A stretch of DNA of 64,000 nucleotides from Paraburkholderia sartisoli (lineage in GTDB: Bacteria; Pseudomonadota; Gammaproteobacteria; Burkholderiales; Burkholderiaceae): assembly GCF_900107685.1 (NCBI RefSeq), contig NZ_FNRQ01000011.1, positions 1 through 64,000 on the forward strand. Direction: 5' to 3'. A program made the position numbers and the translations under genes. Shown one piece after another: positions 43,865 through 52,696 of this stretch; the stretch's first letter is position 1, and each line of letters opens with the position of its first letter. The notes below the pieces were generated by a model that had not been told where the DNA came from, ran no database searches, and saw nothing but the letters and a program-made list of their open reading frames with translations.

Positions 43865-45268
43865 CTAAACCCGATATCCAACCCGAACCCCACCCCAATG
43901 CCGCCCGGCGACAACAACGGGCGCCGACGCATCTTTCATCAACACAAACTCCCCGCCCCCCATATCCCGCCGATACGTCTGCAGAAGAAACCGCTTCGTA
44001 TTCGCGCCAGCGGCCAACCCTGTCCGGTCATTGAACATCCGCCGGTTCCGGCAATTCGCCGCATTCCACACAGGATCCTCCCCCTGCGGCCGCGAAAACT
44101 TCAGGTTATGCGTCGGCAAATATCCCCTCGCATCGATAGCAGCACAAAACGCAACGCGCTCGTCGAGCTTCAGCAAAGGCTCCTGTATCGCCGGCAACAC
44201 GCGATCGGTAAACGCGGTGAACCGCGTCATGAACTGCGGTGGATTCGTTCCGGGCACCGGAACATAAGCCGTATCGAACAGATCGGCCAGCGTAATATCA
44301 CCACGCGCAAGCGCCGCCTCGAACACCTTGCCCACCTTCGCCGCAGCGTCCTCGATGGCCTCGATAAACCGCGTGTCGGCCGTCTCCACGCCCGTCGCGG
44401 CCGTCAACTCGATCAGCGTCTCGGATACGCCCAGCAGATTGCCCAGCCGGTCCTTCGCCTGCACGAAGTTCTCGCTCGAATTCTCGACGTCGCTCGCCAT
44501 CTCCACGACCTGCGCCTCCAGCCCGTGGCACTGCGTCTCGATCTCGCCCGTCAACGTCGCAATCTGGCTCGCTTCGGCGTTCAGCTGCGTGATCGCTTCG
44601 CCCGTCGAATGCACGACGTCGCCAATTTTGCGCGTGCCTTCCCGCACCCGATGCGCACGCGCCGTGTTCACCGATCCCTCCGAAATCAGCTGCTCGGTCT
44701 GCTGGGTCAACTGCGCAAGCGTCGTCTCGATCTGACCGGTGGCCTGCGCAGTCTTCGCCGACAGATTCTTCACCTCGGCGGCAACCACCGCGAAGCTCTT
44801 GCCGGAATCGCCGGCGCGAGCGGCTTCGATCGCGGCGTTCAGCGCAAGCAGATGCGTCTGTCGCGCAATCAGCGAAATCTCCTCGGAGACGCGGCTCACG
44901 TGGGCCAGCGCGGAGCGCAACGCGCCAATCTGGCTCTCGATGACGGTCACGCCCTCAACCAGCCCATGTATGTCCGCCAGCGAAGCCTGCAGCGTCTGCT
45001 GCGATTCCTGCACGCCACTCGCGGCGTCGGCGGTGACGGTGCGCATCTCGCGCGCAGCCGTGGCGATGCGCTCGTTGCCCTGCATCGTCAGAGCCGCGGA
45101 TTCGCGTAACGCCCGGCACACCTGCGCCTGGCGCTGAACGCGCGCGGCGACTTCGTCGACGTGCCCCGACACGTCGCAGATCTCGATGCCCAGTTTGCCC
45201 GCCTGCGTCGCAATATCGCCGACCACTGAGTTCGATCGGTCCTTCCGGCGAAAGCTGAAGCCCGTCAT
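43865..45268 (-). CDS. Soluble methyl-accepting chemotaxis protein with C-terminal sensor-like domain
   Basis: From ATG 45268, eight bases after AAGGAG, this gives 467 residues with no signal peptide or membrane helix. Residues about 20-290 are a coiled-coil signalling region with the MCP hairpin tip SEEISLIARQTHLLALNAAIEAARAGDSGKSFAVVAAEVKNLSAKTA (quoted in outline; the tip is IARQTHLLALNAAIEAARAG). The C-terminal ~150 residues (ITLADLFDTAYVPVPGTNPP, FNDRTGLAAGANTKRFLLQTY, MKDASAPVVVAGRHWGGVRVGYR) resemble a Cache-like sensor domain. The signalling-first, sensor-last order indicates a cytosolic receptor. The ligand is unknown. Confidence 0.87.
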   Translation of the reverse strand: MTGFSFRRKDRSNSVVGDIATQAGKLGIEICDVSGHVDEVAARVQRQAQVCRALRESAALTMQGNERIATAAREMRTVTADAASGVQESQQTLQASLADIHGLVEGVTVIESQIGALRSALAHVSRVSEEISLIARQTHLLALNAAIEAARAGDSGKSFAVVAAEVKNLSAKTAQATGQIETTLAQLTQQTEQLISEGSVNTARAHRVREGTRKIGDVVHSTGEAITQLNAEASQIATLTGEIETQCHGLEAQVVEMASDVENSSENFVQAKDRLGNLLGVSETLIELTAATGVETADTRFIEAIEDAAAKVGKVFEAALARGDITLADLFDTAYVPVPGTNPPQFMTRFTAFTDRVLPAIQEPLLKLDERVAFCAAIDARGYLPTHNLKFSRPQGEDPVWNAANCRNRRMFNDRTGLAAGANTKRFLLQTYRRDMGGGEFVLMKDASAPVVVAGRHWGGVRVGYRV

Positions 45269-45671
45269 GGATGTCTCCTTGTTGTCGCAAACCGCATCGG
45301 CGAATCGATATGCTCCCGGGTTCGCCCGCGCGGACGCCGCGTTTTCTTCCCTGCGTTTACGGCGCGCTTTCACACGACTTGATACGGACTATCCCTCGGT
45401 CGATATCATGGAGGCTTCGGCATCGTTCCCGTCGGCGCTACGGTTTTCACCCCCACTCAACTTTTCGCCCGCCACTTTATGTTCGAGGTTTTATTCAGCA
45501 TCGCAGGCTGGCAGCAGCTCGAGCAGCTATGGGCGCTGATCGTGCTGGTCTGCAAGTTTTTGTGGGGCCTCCTGCTGCTGCTCGGCGGGGGCTGAACGTT
45601 TCGCGTCAGGCAGGCGCGCGCGTTTCCGGGTAACGTTGGACGCCGCACCACACCATGCACAGGATATGTCG
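45269..45671. other. Intergenic region between the chemoreceptor and methyltransferase genes
   Basis: This 403-base divergent region should carry both promoters. A tiny plus-strand frame at 45479-45595 would encode a 38-residue, strongly hydrophobic peptide (MFEVLFSIAGWQQLEQLW followed by a Leu-rich segment and GGG). It lacks a ribosome site, so I list it only as a candidate. Confidence 0.3.
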
Positions 45672-46442
45672 ATGAATCTGGATTCCACCCGGCGCTTCAC
45701 GAACCGCGTCGCCGATTATGTGAAGTACCGTCCAGGCTATCCACGCGAAGTGGTCACGTTCCTGCACGACGTCTGCGGTCTCGCGAACGGCGCGCGGGTT
45801 GCCGATATCGGCGCGGGAACGGGCATCTCCGCGAAGCTCTTTCTCGATGCGGGCCACCCGGTCGTCGCCGTCGAACCGAACGAGGCGATGCGCAACGCGG
45901 CCGATGCATGGTTGTCGGGTTTCGACGGTTTCAGCAGCAGGGCGGGCACGGCCGAAGCCACCACGTTGGGTGACGCCAGCGTCGACCTCGTCATCGCCGC
46001 GCAGGCCGTCCACTGGTTCGATCCAGCGACGGCCCGCCGCGAATTCGCGCGCATCGTGAGACCAGGCGGTCTCGTCGCGCTTTTCTGGAACAGTCGTCTG
46101 CTCAGCGGCACGACGTTTCTTGTCGGCTTTGAGGCATTGCTCAAGCGCTATGGCGTCGACTACACGGAGGTGTCGGAGCGCTACGGCGACGACGCGGCGA
46201 TGGCCGCCTGGTTCGACAACGGCTTCGCGCACAAGGCAACGTTTTCGAACGCACAGCAGCTGGATTTCGATGGACTGAAAGGACGGCTGATGTCGTCGTC
46301 GTTCGCACCCGGGGCGGGGCATCCGGATCACGAACCCATGCTCGTCGCGTTACGCGAACTGTTCGACCACACCGCGACAAACGGCACGGTCGACTTTGCT
46401 TACGAAACGCGTCTGTACGTCGGCGGTCCGGCGAACGTCTAG
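45672..46442 (+). CDS. Class I SAM-dependent methyltransferase
   Basis: The 256-residue protein has motif I VADIGAGTGISAKLFLDAGH, acidic end of strand 2 VVAVEPNEAM, a motif near LVIAAQAVHWFD and post-motif VRPGGLVALFWNSRL. AQAVHWFD is typical of the YcgJ/Coq5-like group that includes trans-aconitate-type methyltransferases. ATG 45672 has AGGA at a good distance; ATG 45666 is an alternative. The substrate is unknown. Confidence 0.85.
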   Translation: MNLDSTRRFTNRVADYVKYRPGYPREVVTFLHDVCGLANGARVADIGAGTGISAKLFLDAGHPVVAVEPNEAMRNAADAWLSGFDGFSSRAGTAEATTLGDASVDLVIAAQAVHWFDPATARREFARIVRPGGLVALFWNSRLLSGTTFLVGFEALLKRYGVDYTEVSERYGDDAAMAAWFDNGFAHKATFSNAQQLDFDGLKGRLMSSSFAPGAGHPDHEPMLVALRELFDHTATNGTVDFAYETRLYVGGPANV

Positions 46443-46496
46443 AGGCAGGCCGGCGCATTCATCGAAATGGAAACTGAAAGAAGCGGAAACGTCAGG

Positions 46497-46528
46497 CAAA
46501 AAAACAGGCTCCGAAATGGAGCCTGTTC
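46497..46528 (-). terminator. Intrinsic terminator of the TPR/Gly-rich gene
   Basis: ACAGGCTCC and GGAGCCTGT pair around GAAAT at 46504-46527. Read on the minus strand the stem is followed by TTTTTTTG. It lies about 35 bases after the 46563 stop. Confidence 0.85.
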
Positions 46529-46562
46529 CCGTTCTGCCGTGCGCGTGGACTGGCAGCGATGC

Positions 46563-47774
46563 TCAGGTATCGCTCCAGCCGCCGGAGTCGTCGCTGCTGC
46601 CCATGTCGATGCCGCCACCGCCACCGCCGTCGCTCCAGTCGTTCGAGCCCTGGCCGAAATCGACGTCGCCGCCGCCGGCACGCCGGCGCGCCTCGTCGGG
46701 ATCGACCAGCACGTCACGTTCGATGATGCGATCGCGGCCGCCGGAATTCAGCACCTGACCAAGCAGCACGCCGGTCAGCAGACCGCCCATGCCACCGCCA
46801 AATCCGCCGCCTTGCTGGACGATGACGGGCGGTTGTTGTTGTGGCACCGGTTGTTGCGGATACGGGTAGGGCGGCTGCTGACGGCCGAAGCGCTCGTCGG
46901 CCTCACGCGCATACGCCGAGTCGCCGCTGCCGAGCGGACCCGGGCCGTACGCCGCCGCGCCGGACGCATTCGGGTCGGGACGCCCCTCGGCACGTGCCTT
47001 CAGGCTTTCGACCTGGCGTTCGAGATCGTCGAGCTGATACGGCGGCACCGGGTTCGGGCTGCCCGACAATGTTTCGACGAGCTGCCGCAACTGCGTTTCG
47101 GCACCTTCCACTTCCTTTTCCAGCGCCTCGTGTCCGGGTACCGTCGAGATTTTCACGTCGAGCTTTAGCGAACGCACGGCGTTGAGCAGTTCCGTCGCGC
47201 GTTTCAGTTGCGCACGGCGATCGTCGTCGACACGGGAATCGTCTTTCGAGCGCGCGCGCTTTAGCGTCCAGCGCAGCACGAATGCGATCACGACAACGAC
47301 AAACACGAGGCCGAGCCACAGGCCCATCGAAGGTCCATGACGTTGCGGCACGACCGGCTGCATCGCCGCTTGCTGCTGGATCTGCGCGGCCGGTGTGGCC
47401 TGCTGCGCGAAGGGCGTGGGTGTACGGTTTGTCTGGATGGCGCCGGCGCGGGCCGCGTTGTTGCGAATGCGCGCCTCTGTCTGAGCGAAGCGCGACGGAT
47501 CGGTGAAGCGGACCTGCGGATCGAGCGTCTTCGCCTGCTGGATCTGCGCGAGCGCGTCGGCGTGACGGCCTTCGCGGTCGAGCACCTGCGCGTACAGATA
47601 ATGCGCCCGCGCATTGTTCGGATGCGCCTGCAGCACCTGCGTCAGGCCAGCGTCAGCCTGCTGCCAGTTGCCCTGCTGCATGGCGGTTTCGATCTGCGTC
47701 GCGGTGGGCAGCGCAAACGCGGCGCCTGACACCAGCATCAACGACACGAACGCCGCTGCGAAAAATCTTTTCAT
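46563..47774 (-). CDS. TPR-containing membrane protein with Gly-rich C-terminus
   Basis: The 403-residue protein has a signal peptide (FFAAAFVSLMLVSGAAFA), a periplasmic TPR pair (GNWQQADAGLTQVLQAHPNNARAHYLYAQVLDREGRHADALAQIQQA in outline), a Gln/Pro-rich linker, one membrane helix (MGLWLGLVFVVVVIAFVLRW, about 150-169), a cytosolic coiled coil (AQLKRATELLNAVRSLKLDV) and a tail rich in Gly, Pro, Gln and Asp (GGGFGGGMGGLLTG, SDDSGGWSDT). It follows pspA, 158 bases on, in the same direction, so it may act with PspA at the membrane. I recognise no enzyme. Confidence 0.75.
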   Translation of the reverse strand: MKRFFAAAFVSLMLVSGAAFALPTATQIETAMQQGNWQQADAGLTQVLQAHPNNARAHYLYAQVLDREGRHADALAQIQQAKTLDPQVRFTDPSRFAQTEARIRNNAARAGAIQTNRTPTPFAQQATPAAQIQQQAAMQPVVPQRHGPSMGLWLGLVFVVVVIAFVLRWTLKRARSKDDSRVDDDRRAQLKRATELLNAVRSLKLDVKISTVPGHEALEKEVEGAETQLRQLVETLSGSPNPVPPYQLDDLERQVESLKARAEGRPDPNASGAAAYGPGPLGSGDSAYAREADERFGRQQPPYPYPQQPVPQQQPPVIVQQGGGFGGGMGGLLTGVLLGQVLNSGGRDRIIERDVLVDPDEARRRAGGGDVDFGQGSNDWSDGGGGGGIDMGSSDDSGGWSDT

Positions 47775-47932
47775 GATGCGACCAGGCGACTTCACGCCCG
47801 TCTCCATGGCAATCGATATCAGATGCGACGCCGCGCGTCACGCCAGGTTCGAACGACGAGGCCACGACCACCACCGTGGCCACGACGGTCGAACCGGACC
47901 TGACGCGCGCGGCACCGCACCGGTCCGGCGGG

Positions 47933-48616
47933 TTACTGCTGCGCCGGTGTGTTCAACTGCTTCTTCAATGCTTCGAGGCGGTCTTCCACGGACGGGCCGC
48001 GATCCAGGTCCGCGAGCTTGTCGTCGAGCGCCTTGCCGCTTTTCACGTCGGCGGAATTCAGGCGCGCGTCGGAACGCGCGTTCGACAGCGCCACCTTGTC
48101 TTCGAGCTTCTGGAAATCTTCCGACAGGTTCTTGCCGCCGATACCGCCGAGCGCCGTTGCGGCGACATCCTTGGCCTGCGCGATCTGCTGCTTCGCCTGC
48201 AGGATGTTCGAGCGTGCATTCAGGTCGTTACGACGCTGGCGCATTTCGTCGATCTGCTGTTTCAGTTGATCGACCGAGGGTTCGAGCGTGGACAGTTCGG
48301 AAGCCAGCGCGTTGCGTTCGGCTTCGGCCGTTGCCTGCGCGCCGAGTGCTTCGCGGGCCAGCGCTTCGTCGCCGCCCTGCAGCGCGCGCTTTGCGCCGTC
48401 CTCGTATTTTTTTGCCTTGTCGGCGGCGACGTCGCGCTTGCTTTGCTGCGTCGCGACCTGCGCCTGGATTTCGATCAGCGAGTTTTCCGCTTTCGCGATG
48501 CTGTCGTCGAGTTCGCGCACGATCTGGCGCGAATCGCGCGAAGGATCCTGCACGGAATCAGCCGCGTCGTTCAGGAGACCTTTGAGCGTGCGCGAGACGG
48601 TGTCAAATAGCGACAT
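47933..48616 (-). CDS. PspA/IM30 family protein
   Basis: A 227-residue, almost wholly coiled-coil protein starting MSLFDTVSRTLKGLLNDAAD, with DSRQIVRELDDSIAKAENSLIEIQAQVA and a long EAERNALASELSTLEPSVDQLKQQIDEMRQRRNDL helix (outline). This is the PspA/Vipp1 (ESCRT-III-like) pattern. Such proteins coat and stabilise stressed inner membrane. GGAGGT precedes the ATG at ideal distance. No PspF or PspB/C genes are nearby; the TPR membrane protein downstream is the likely partner. Confidence 0.87.
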   Translation of the reverse strand: MSLFDTVSRTLKGLLNDAADSVQDPSRDSRQIVRELDDSIAKAENSLIEIQAQVATQQSKRDVAADKAKKYEDGAKRALQGGDEALAREALGAQATAEAERNALASELSTLEPSVDQLKQQIDEMRQRRNDLNARSNILQAKQQIAQAKDVAATALGGIGGKNLSEDFQKLEDKVALSNARSDARLNSADVKSGKALDDKLADLDRGPSVEDRLEALKKQLNTPAQQ

Positions 48617-49020
48617 GAATACCTCCGTAGATTGAATTCGGCGCTGGAAAATCCGGGCGCATTTAACCGACAGCTTACGCCGCTGCGCGCTTCATTGCGC
48701 AGGCGGCCGGTCCCCACATCGGGCCGATTCCGCGAATTGCAATGGGTGCGGTTTTCGATCGCGCCATTGCCGCGGATTCACTGTCATGAAAAGTGCACGG
48801 GCCCGGGTCCAGTCGCTCGCGGATATTACACCACGGCATGTCTTAAAGCGGACTTAAAGACATGTTTCAAAAAGGTTTCAAAACGCAGTGATTACCGCGG
48901 ATGCATGCCCGTGTCTCAGTGGTGTATGAAAAGACGATTCGGGAGCGGATTCGATTGAAATCGGGCCACGGCCGGTGGCCCGATGCAGGGTGGTTTTTTG
49001 TCAGCGCGAGGCCGGTTATG
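48617..49020. promoter_or_regulatory. pspA upstream region with a 28-bp inverted repeat and an RHH-gene terminator
   Basis: At 48837-48864 CATGTCTTAAAG is followed by a near-perfect inverse, CTTAAAGACATG, giving 12-bp arms with one mismatch. It lies about 220 bases upstream of pspA. At 48960-48984 ATCGGGCCAC and GTGGCCCGAT form a strong hairpin that should terminate the minus-strand RHH gene. Nothing else is supportable. Confidence 0.5.
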
Positions 49021-49611
49021 TCACGCGAAGCGGCCACCGGTGGTGGGATCGCTGTCGGCGTCGTGTTCGTCGCCCACTCGTGCGGGCGAGCGCAGGACAT
49101 CGGTTGTGTCCGCCGGATGCGCCGCCAGCGACGCCGCTTTCGCTGCCGCCACGCGCGCGACCGCTTCAGCGGCGTTGCGCATTTCCTCTTCGGTTGCGGT
49201 CGCGGGGTCGAACGCGGGTGTATCGGACGGCAGATCCTCGGCCGGCTCGAAAGCCAGCGGGGCGACACGGGACGGCGCGTGGTCCGCCTGCGCGGCGAGA
49301 CCGGGCTGTACGGGCTGTACGCGCACGGATTCCGACGGCAGCAGTACGGGTTGGGCTTGCGCCGCATGCGTGTGCCGCGTGCCGCGTGCGGCCTTGCGCA
49401 GCGCCTCGTTGAGCGCGTCTGGCTCGCGTGGCGCCCGTAGCCGGTCGACGATGCTGGCCGCCTTGACCTGCTCGCTGGTCGCGCCGAAGCTCAGTACGGC
49501 GCGCCGTATCAGTTCGCTGACACTGATGCCGAGCCCCTCGGCGGTCGAGGCAATCGCGCGTTTCTGCGCGGGCGTGACGAATACGACGATGCGTTCGCTA
49601 GGCTTGTTCAT
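49021..49611 (-). CDS. Ribbon-helix-helix DNA-binding protein with long disordered tail
   Basis: The 196-residue protein begins with an RHH-like domain: SERIVVFVTPAQKRAIASTAEGLGISVSELIRRAVLSFG (residues 5-43, outline), similar to MobC/plasmid-mobilisation RHH proteins. The remaining ~150 residues are Ala/Pro/Asp-rich and look disordered, with TEEEMRNAAEAVARVAAAKA as one helix. No relaxase or mobile-element genes are nearby, so a chromosomal regulatory role is likelier than mobilisation. It is divergent from the PBP1a gene. Confidence 0.65.
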   Translation of the reverse strand: MNKPSERIVVFVTPAQKRAIASTAEGLGISVSELIRRAVLSFGATSEQVKAASIVDRLRAPREPDALNEALRKAARGTRHTHAAQAQPVLLPSESVRVQPVQPGLAAQADHAPSRVAPLAFEPAEDLPSDTPAFDPATATEEEMRNAAEAVARVAAAKAASLAAHPADTTDVLRSPARVGDEHDADSDPTTGGRFA

Positions 49612-50221
49612 GATCGGCTCGCGTGGGTTTTACCCGTTTTTGCGGCTTGCAGCTGGTTATTGCGGGCGCTCACCCCGGCGAACCGGCGTGACAGGATCAT
49701 CATAAGGCGACTCGTGCGGATGCGAAACGGGCATCGCACGAACTGCGCTCCGGGGCAACGGCGGCACCCGTCACGAAGAACGTGACAAAATCGGGCGTCG
49801 CGGGAAAAAGCCGTGACTTCAATGAGTTGTAGCCTTTCCCGCGCTATTGTCCACAGGCCTTTGCACATTTTGTGTGGATAACCCCTCGTTCCCCGACAAA
49901 AGACCTGAATCGACTTGCGGGGTACCATCCGCAGGGAATTCTTACAAAAAAATCGGGTAGACCTCTGTCCGAATTCTTTAAAATGCGCTGTCAAGTTGCG
50001 GCCGCCGTTGGGGGCCGTGCGCTGTGCGGCCGCCGGGGGTGTTGGGCCGCATGGGGGCGTCAGCGGGTTTGCCGTTCATTTGTCCGGGCAATGCGGCGCT
50101 TTTTCGACAGCATGTAACCCCGTCGGTGTGGCCTGCGCGATGCGCGGCCTGCCACGACGATGATCCGCGCGCGCGACGCGTGCGCAGAAGGCGTGCAGTT
50201 CAGGCGCTAACCCTACAAGTC
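49612..50221. other. 610-base region upstream of the PBP1a gene
   Basis: It lies between the divergent RHH and PBP1a genes. It contains one copy of the 35-bp DnaA-box-like element (49847-49881, listed separately) and an AT-rich patch AATTCTTACAAAAAAATCGGG (49938-49958; 20-base core AATTCTTACAAAAAAATCGG), probably promoter DNA. Open frames extending upstream from PBP1a through here are unlikely to be translated. Confidence 0.4.
49847..49881. repeat. 35-bp DnaA-box-like element, copy 1
   Basis: TTGTCCACA (49847-49855), then TGCACA at offset 15, then TGTGGATAA (49873-49881) at offset 26. The outer two words are inverted DnaA-box-like 9-mers (TTATCCACA consensus); the spacing is identical to the three copies at 53.9-54.3 kb. 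It lies 341 bases upstream of the PBP1a start. Confidence 0.65.
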
Positions 50222-52696
50222 ATGCCAATTATCAAACGACCGCCTTCAAATCATCCGGCCCACGACCGGAATCCAGACCGCCGCGACGCCGGCTCCCATC
50301 GAGATCGTGACGAACCGCGCGGCCGTTCGATCGGCGTGACGATCGCCCTCTGGTTTACCGGCCTGATCGCTACCGTTGCCGTCGTGGGTGCGCTGATCGC
50401 CGGTTACGCGCTCGTCGTGATGGGGCCGCAACTGCCGCCGCTCGATGCGCTGACCGATTACCGGCCGAAGGTGCCGTTGCGCGTCTACACAGCCGATCAC
50501 GTGCTGATCGGCGAGTTCGGCGAAGAGCGCCGCAGTATCGTGCGTTTCGCCGATATCCCTGACCAGATGAAAAAAGCGGTGCTCGCGATCGAGGACTACC
50601 GCTTTTACGAACATGGCGGCGTCGACTTCGTCGGTATCCTGCGTGCCGGCCTGGCCGACCTGATGCACGGCGGCAGCGCGCAGGGCGCGAGCACGATCAC
50701 GATGCAGGTCGCGCGCAACTTCTTCCTGTCGAGCGAGAAGACCTACACGCGCAAGATCTACGAAATGATGCTTGCGTACAAGATCGAGCGCGCGCTGACG
50801 AAAGATCAGATCCTCGAGGTGTACATGAACCAGATCTATCTGGGCGAGCGCGCTTACGGCTTCGCGGCCGCCGCGCGCGTGTACTTCGGCAAGGACCTGA
50901 AAGACATCACGCTGGCCGAGGCCGCCATGCTCGCGGGCCTGCCGAAAGCGCCTTCCGCGTATAACCCGGTCGTGAATCTGAAGCGCGCGAAAATCCGTCA
51001 GGAATACATCCTGAAGCGCATGCTCGATCTGAACTACATCACGCAGCCGCAGTACGACCAGGCCGTGAAGGAACAGATTCACGTGAAGGTGTCGGGCAAC
51101 GAATACAGCGTACACGCCGAGTATGTCGCGGAAATGGTGCGTCAGATGATGTACGCGCAGTATCGCGACGAAACCTACACGCGCGGGCTGAACGTCACGA
51201 CGACGATCGATTCCGCCGATCAGGACGCGGCCTACCAGGCCGTGCGCAAGGGCGTGATGGATTATGAGCGGCGTCACGGCTATCACGGCCCTGAAGGGTT
51301 TATCGAGTTGCCGTCGGACAGCGACGACCGCGACCAGGCCATCGACGACGCGCTCGCCGATCATCCCGACAACGGAGAAATCGTCGCGGCTGTCGTGATT
51401 GCCGCGACGCCGAAGGAAGTGAAGGCGCAGTTCGTCGACGGTACGGTCGCGACGGTCAGCGGCGAGGGCCTGAAGTTCGCCGCCGCGGCGTTGAGCCCGC
51501 GTGCCGCGCAGGCCCAACGCATCAAGCCGGGCTCGATCGTGCGCCTGATCGCCGATGCGAAGGGCAACTGGCAGATCACGCAGTTGCCGCAGGTCGAAGG
51601 CGCGCTCGTCGCGCTTGAGCCGCAGGACGGCGCGATCCGCTCGCTCGTCGGCGGTTTCGACTTCAACAAGAACAAGTTCAACCACGTGACGCAGGCATGG
51701 CGCCAGCCGGGGTCGAGCTTCAAGCCGTTCATCTATTCGGCCTCGCTCGACAAGGGCCTCGGACCGGCGACGATCATCAACGACGCGCCGCTGTCGTTTC
51801 CGCCGACCACGCCGGGCGGCGAGGCGTGGGAGCCCAAGGACGACGACCAGCCGGAAGGTCCGATGTCGATGCGTCTCGCGCTCGAAAAATCGAAGAACCT
51901 GGTGTCGATCCGCATCCTGTCGTTCATCGGCACGAAGTACGCGCAGGATTTCGTGACGCAGCGCTTCGGCTTCGATGTCGACAAGACGCCGCCGTATCTG
52001 CCGCTGGCGCTCGGCGCGGGTCTCGTGACGCCGTTGCAGTCGGCGGGCGCGTACGCGGTGTTCGCGAACGGCGGCTACCGGATCAATCCGTATCTGATCG
52101 CCGAAGTCACCGATGCACGCGGCCAGCTGATTTCGCGTGCGCAGCCGTTGACCGCCGGCCGCGATGCGCCGCGCACGATCGAGCCGCGTAACGCGTACAT
52201 CATGAACAGCCTGCTGCACTCCGTGGCCACCGCGGGCACCGGCGCCGGCACGAACGTGCTGCATCGTTCGGACCTGCAGGGCAAGACGGGCACGACGAAC
52301 GACGCCAAGGACGGCTGGTTCGCCGGCTACCAGAAGTCGCTCGTGGCGGTGGCGTGGATGGGCTACGACCAGCCCAGGTCGCTCGGCAGCCGTGAATTCG
52401 GCGCGCAGCTCGCATTGCCGATCTGGGTCGAGTACATGCAGCGCGCGCTGCGTGGCGTGCCGCAGGAAGAGCCGCCGATGCCCGATACGGTCACGCAGGT
52501 CGATGGTGAACTGTTCTATTCCAACGAGACGCCGGGTAACGGCTTTGTCGCGAGCATCGGCATGGATACCGCCAATCCGCTTGCGGGCGGCACGAGCGCG
52601 GTGGGGGGCGTGGGGCCCGCTGGCCTGACGCCGCCCGATGTTTCGTCGAGCGAAAAGAAACAGATCATGGACCTGTTCGAATCGAACAAGCCCTGA
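50222..52696 (+). CDS. mrcA: Penicillin-binding protein 1A (bifunctional transglycosylase/transpeptidase)
   Basis: The 824-residue class A PBP has a cytosolic basic N-terminus, one membrane helix (IGVTIALWFTGLIATVAVVGALIAGYALVV, about 37-66), the GT51 domain (catalytic Glu in LAIEDYRFYEHGGVD, GASTITMQVARNFFLS, KIYEMMLAYKIERALTKDQILE), an OB-like insert, and the transpeptidase domain with SxxK in QPGSSFKPFIYS, SKN in LEKSKNLVS and KTGTT in LQGKTGTTNDA. It polymerises and cross-links peptidoglycan in the periplasm. ATG 50222 is chosen; a frame reaching back to 50024 lacks support. Confidence 0.95.
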   Translation: MPIIKRPPSNHPAHDRNPDRRDAGSHRDRDEPRGRSIGVTIALWFTGLIATVAVVGALIAGYALVVMGPQLPPLDALTDYRPKVPLRVYTADHVLIGEFGEERRSIVRFADIPDQMKKAVLAIEDYRFYEHGGVDFVGILRAGLADLMHGGSAQGASTITMQVARNFFLSSEKTYTRKIYEMMLAYKIERALTKDQILEVYMNQIYLGERAYGFAAAARVYFGKDLKDITLAEAAMLAGLPKAPSAYNPVVNLKRAKIRQEYILKRMLDLNYITQPQYDQAVKEQIHVKVSGNEYSVHAEYVAEMVRQMMYAQYRDETYTRGLNVTTTIDSADQDAAYQAVRKGVMDYERRHGYHGPEGFIELPSDSDDRDQAIDDALADHPDNGEIVAAVVIAATPKEVKAQFVDGTVATVSGEGLKFAAAALSPRAAQAQRIKPGSIVRLIADAKGNWQITQLPQVEGALVALEPQDGAIRSLVGGFDFNKNKFNHVTQAWRQPGSSFKPFIYSASLDKGLGPATIINDAPLSFPPTTPGGEAWEPKDDDQPEGPMSMRLALEKSKNLVSIRILSFIGTKYAQDFVTQRFGFDVDKTPPYLPLALGAGLVTPLQSAGAYAVFANGGYRINPYLIAEVTDARGQLISRAQPLTAGRDAPRTIEPRNAYIMNSLLHSVATAGTGAGTNVLHRSDLQGKTGTTNDAKDGWFAGYQKSLVAVAWMGYDQPRSLGSREFGAQLALPIWVEYMQRALRGVPQEEPPMPDTVTQVDGELFYSNETPGNGFVASIGMDTANPLAGGTSAVGGVGPAGLTPPDVSSSEKKQIMDLFESNKP

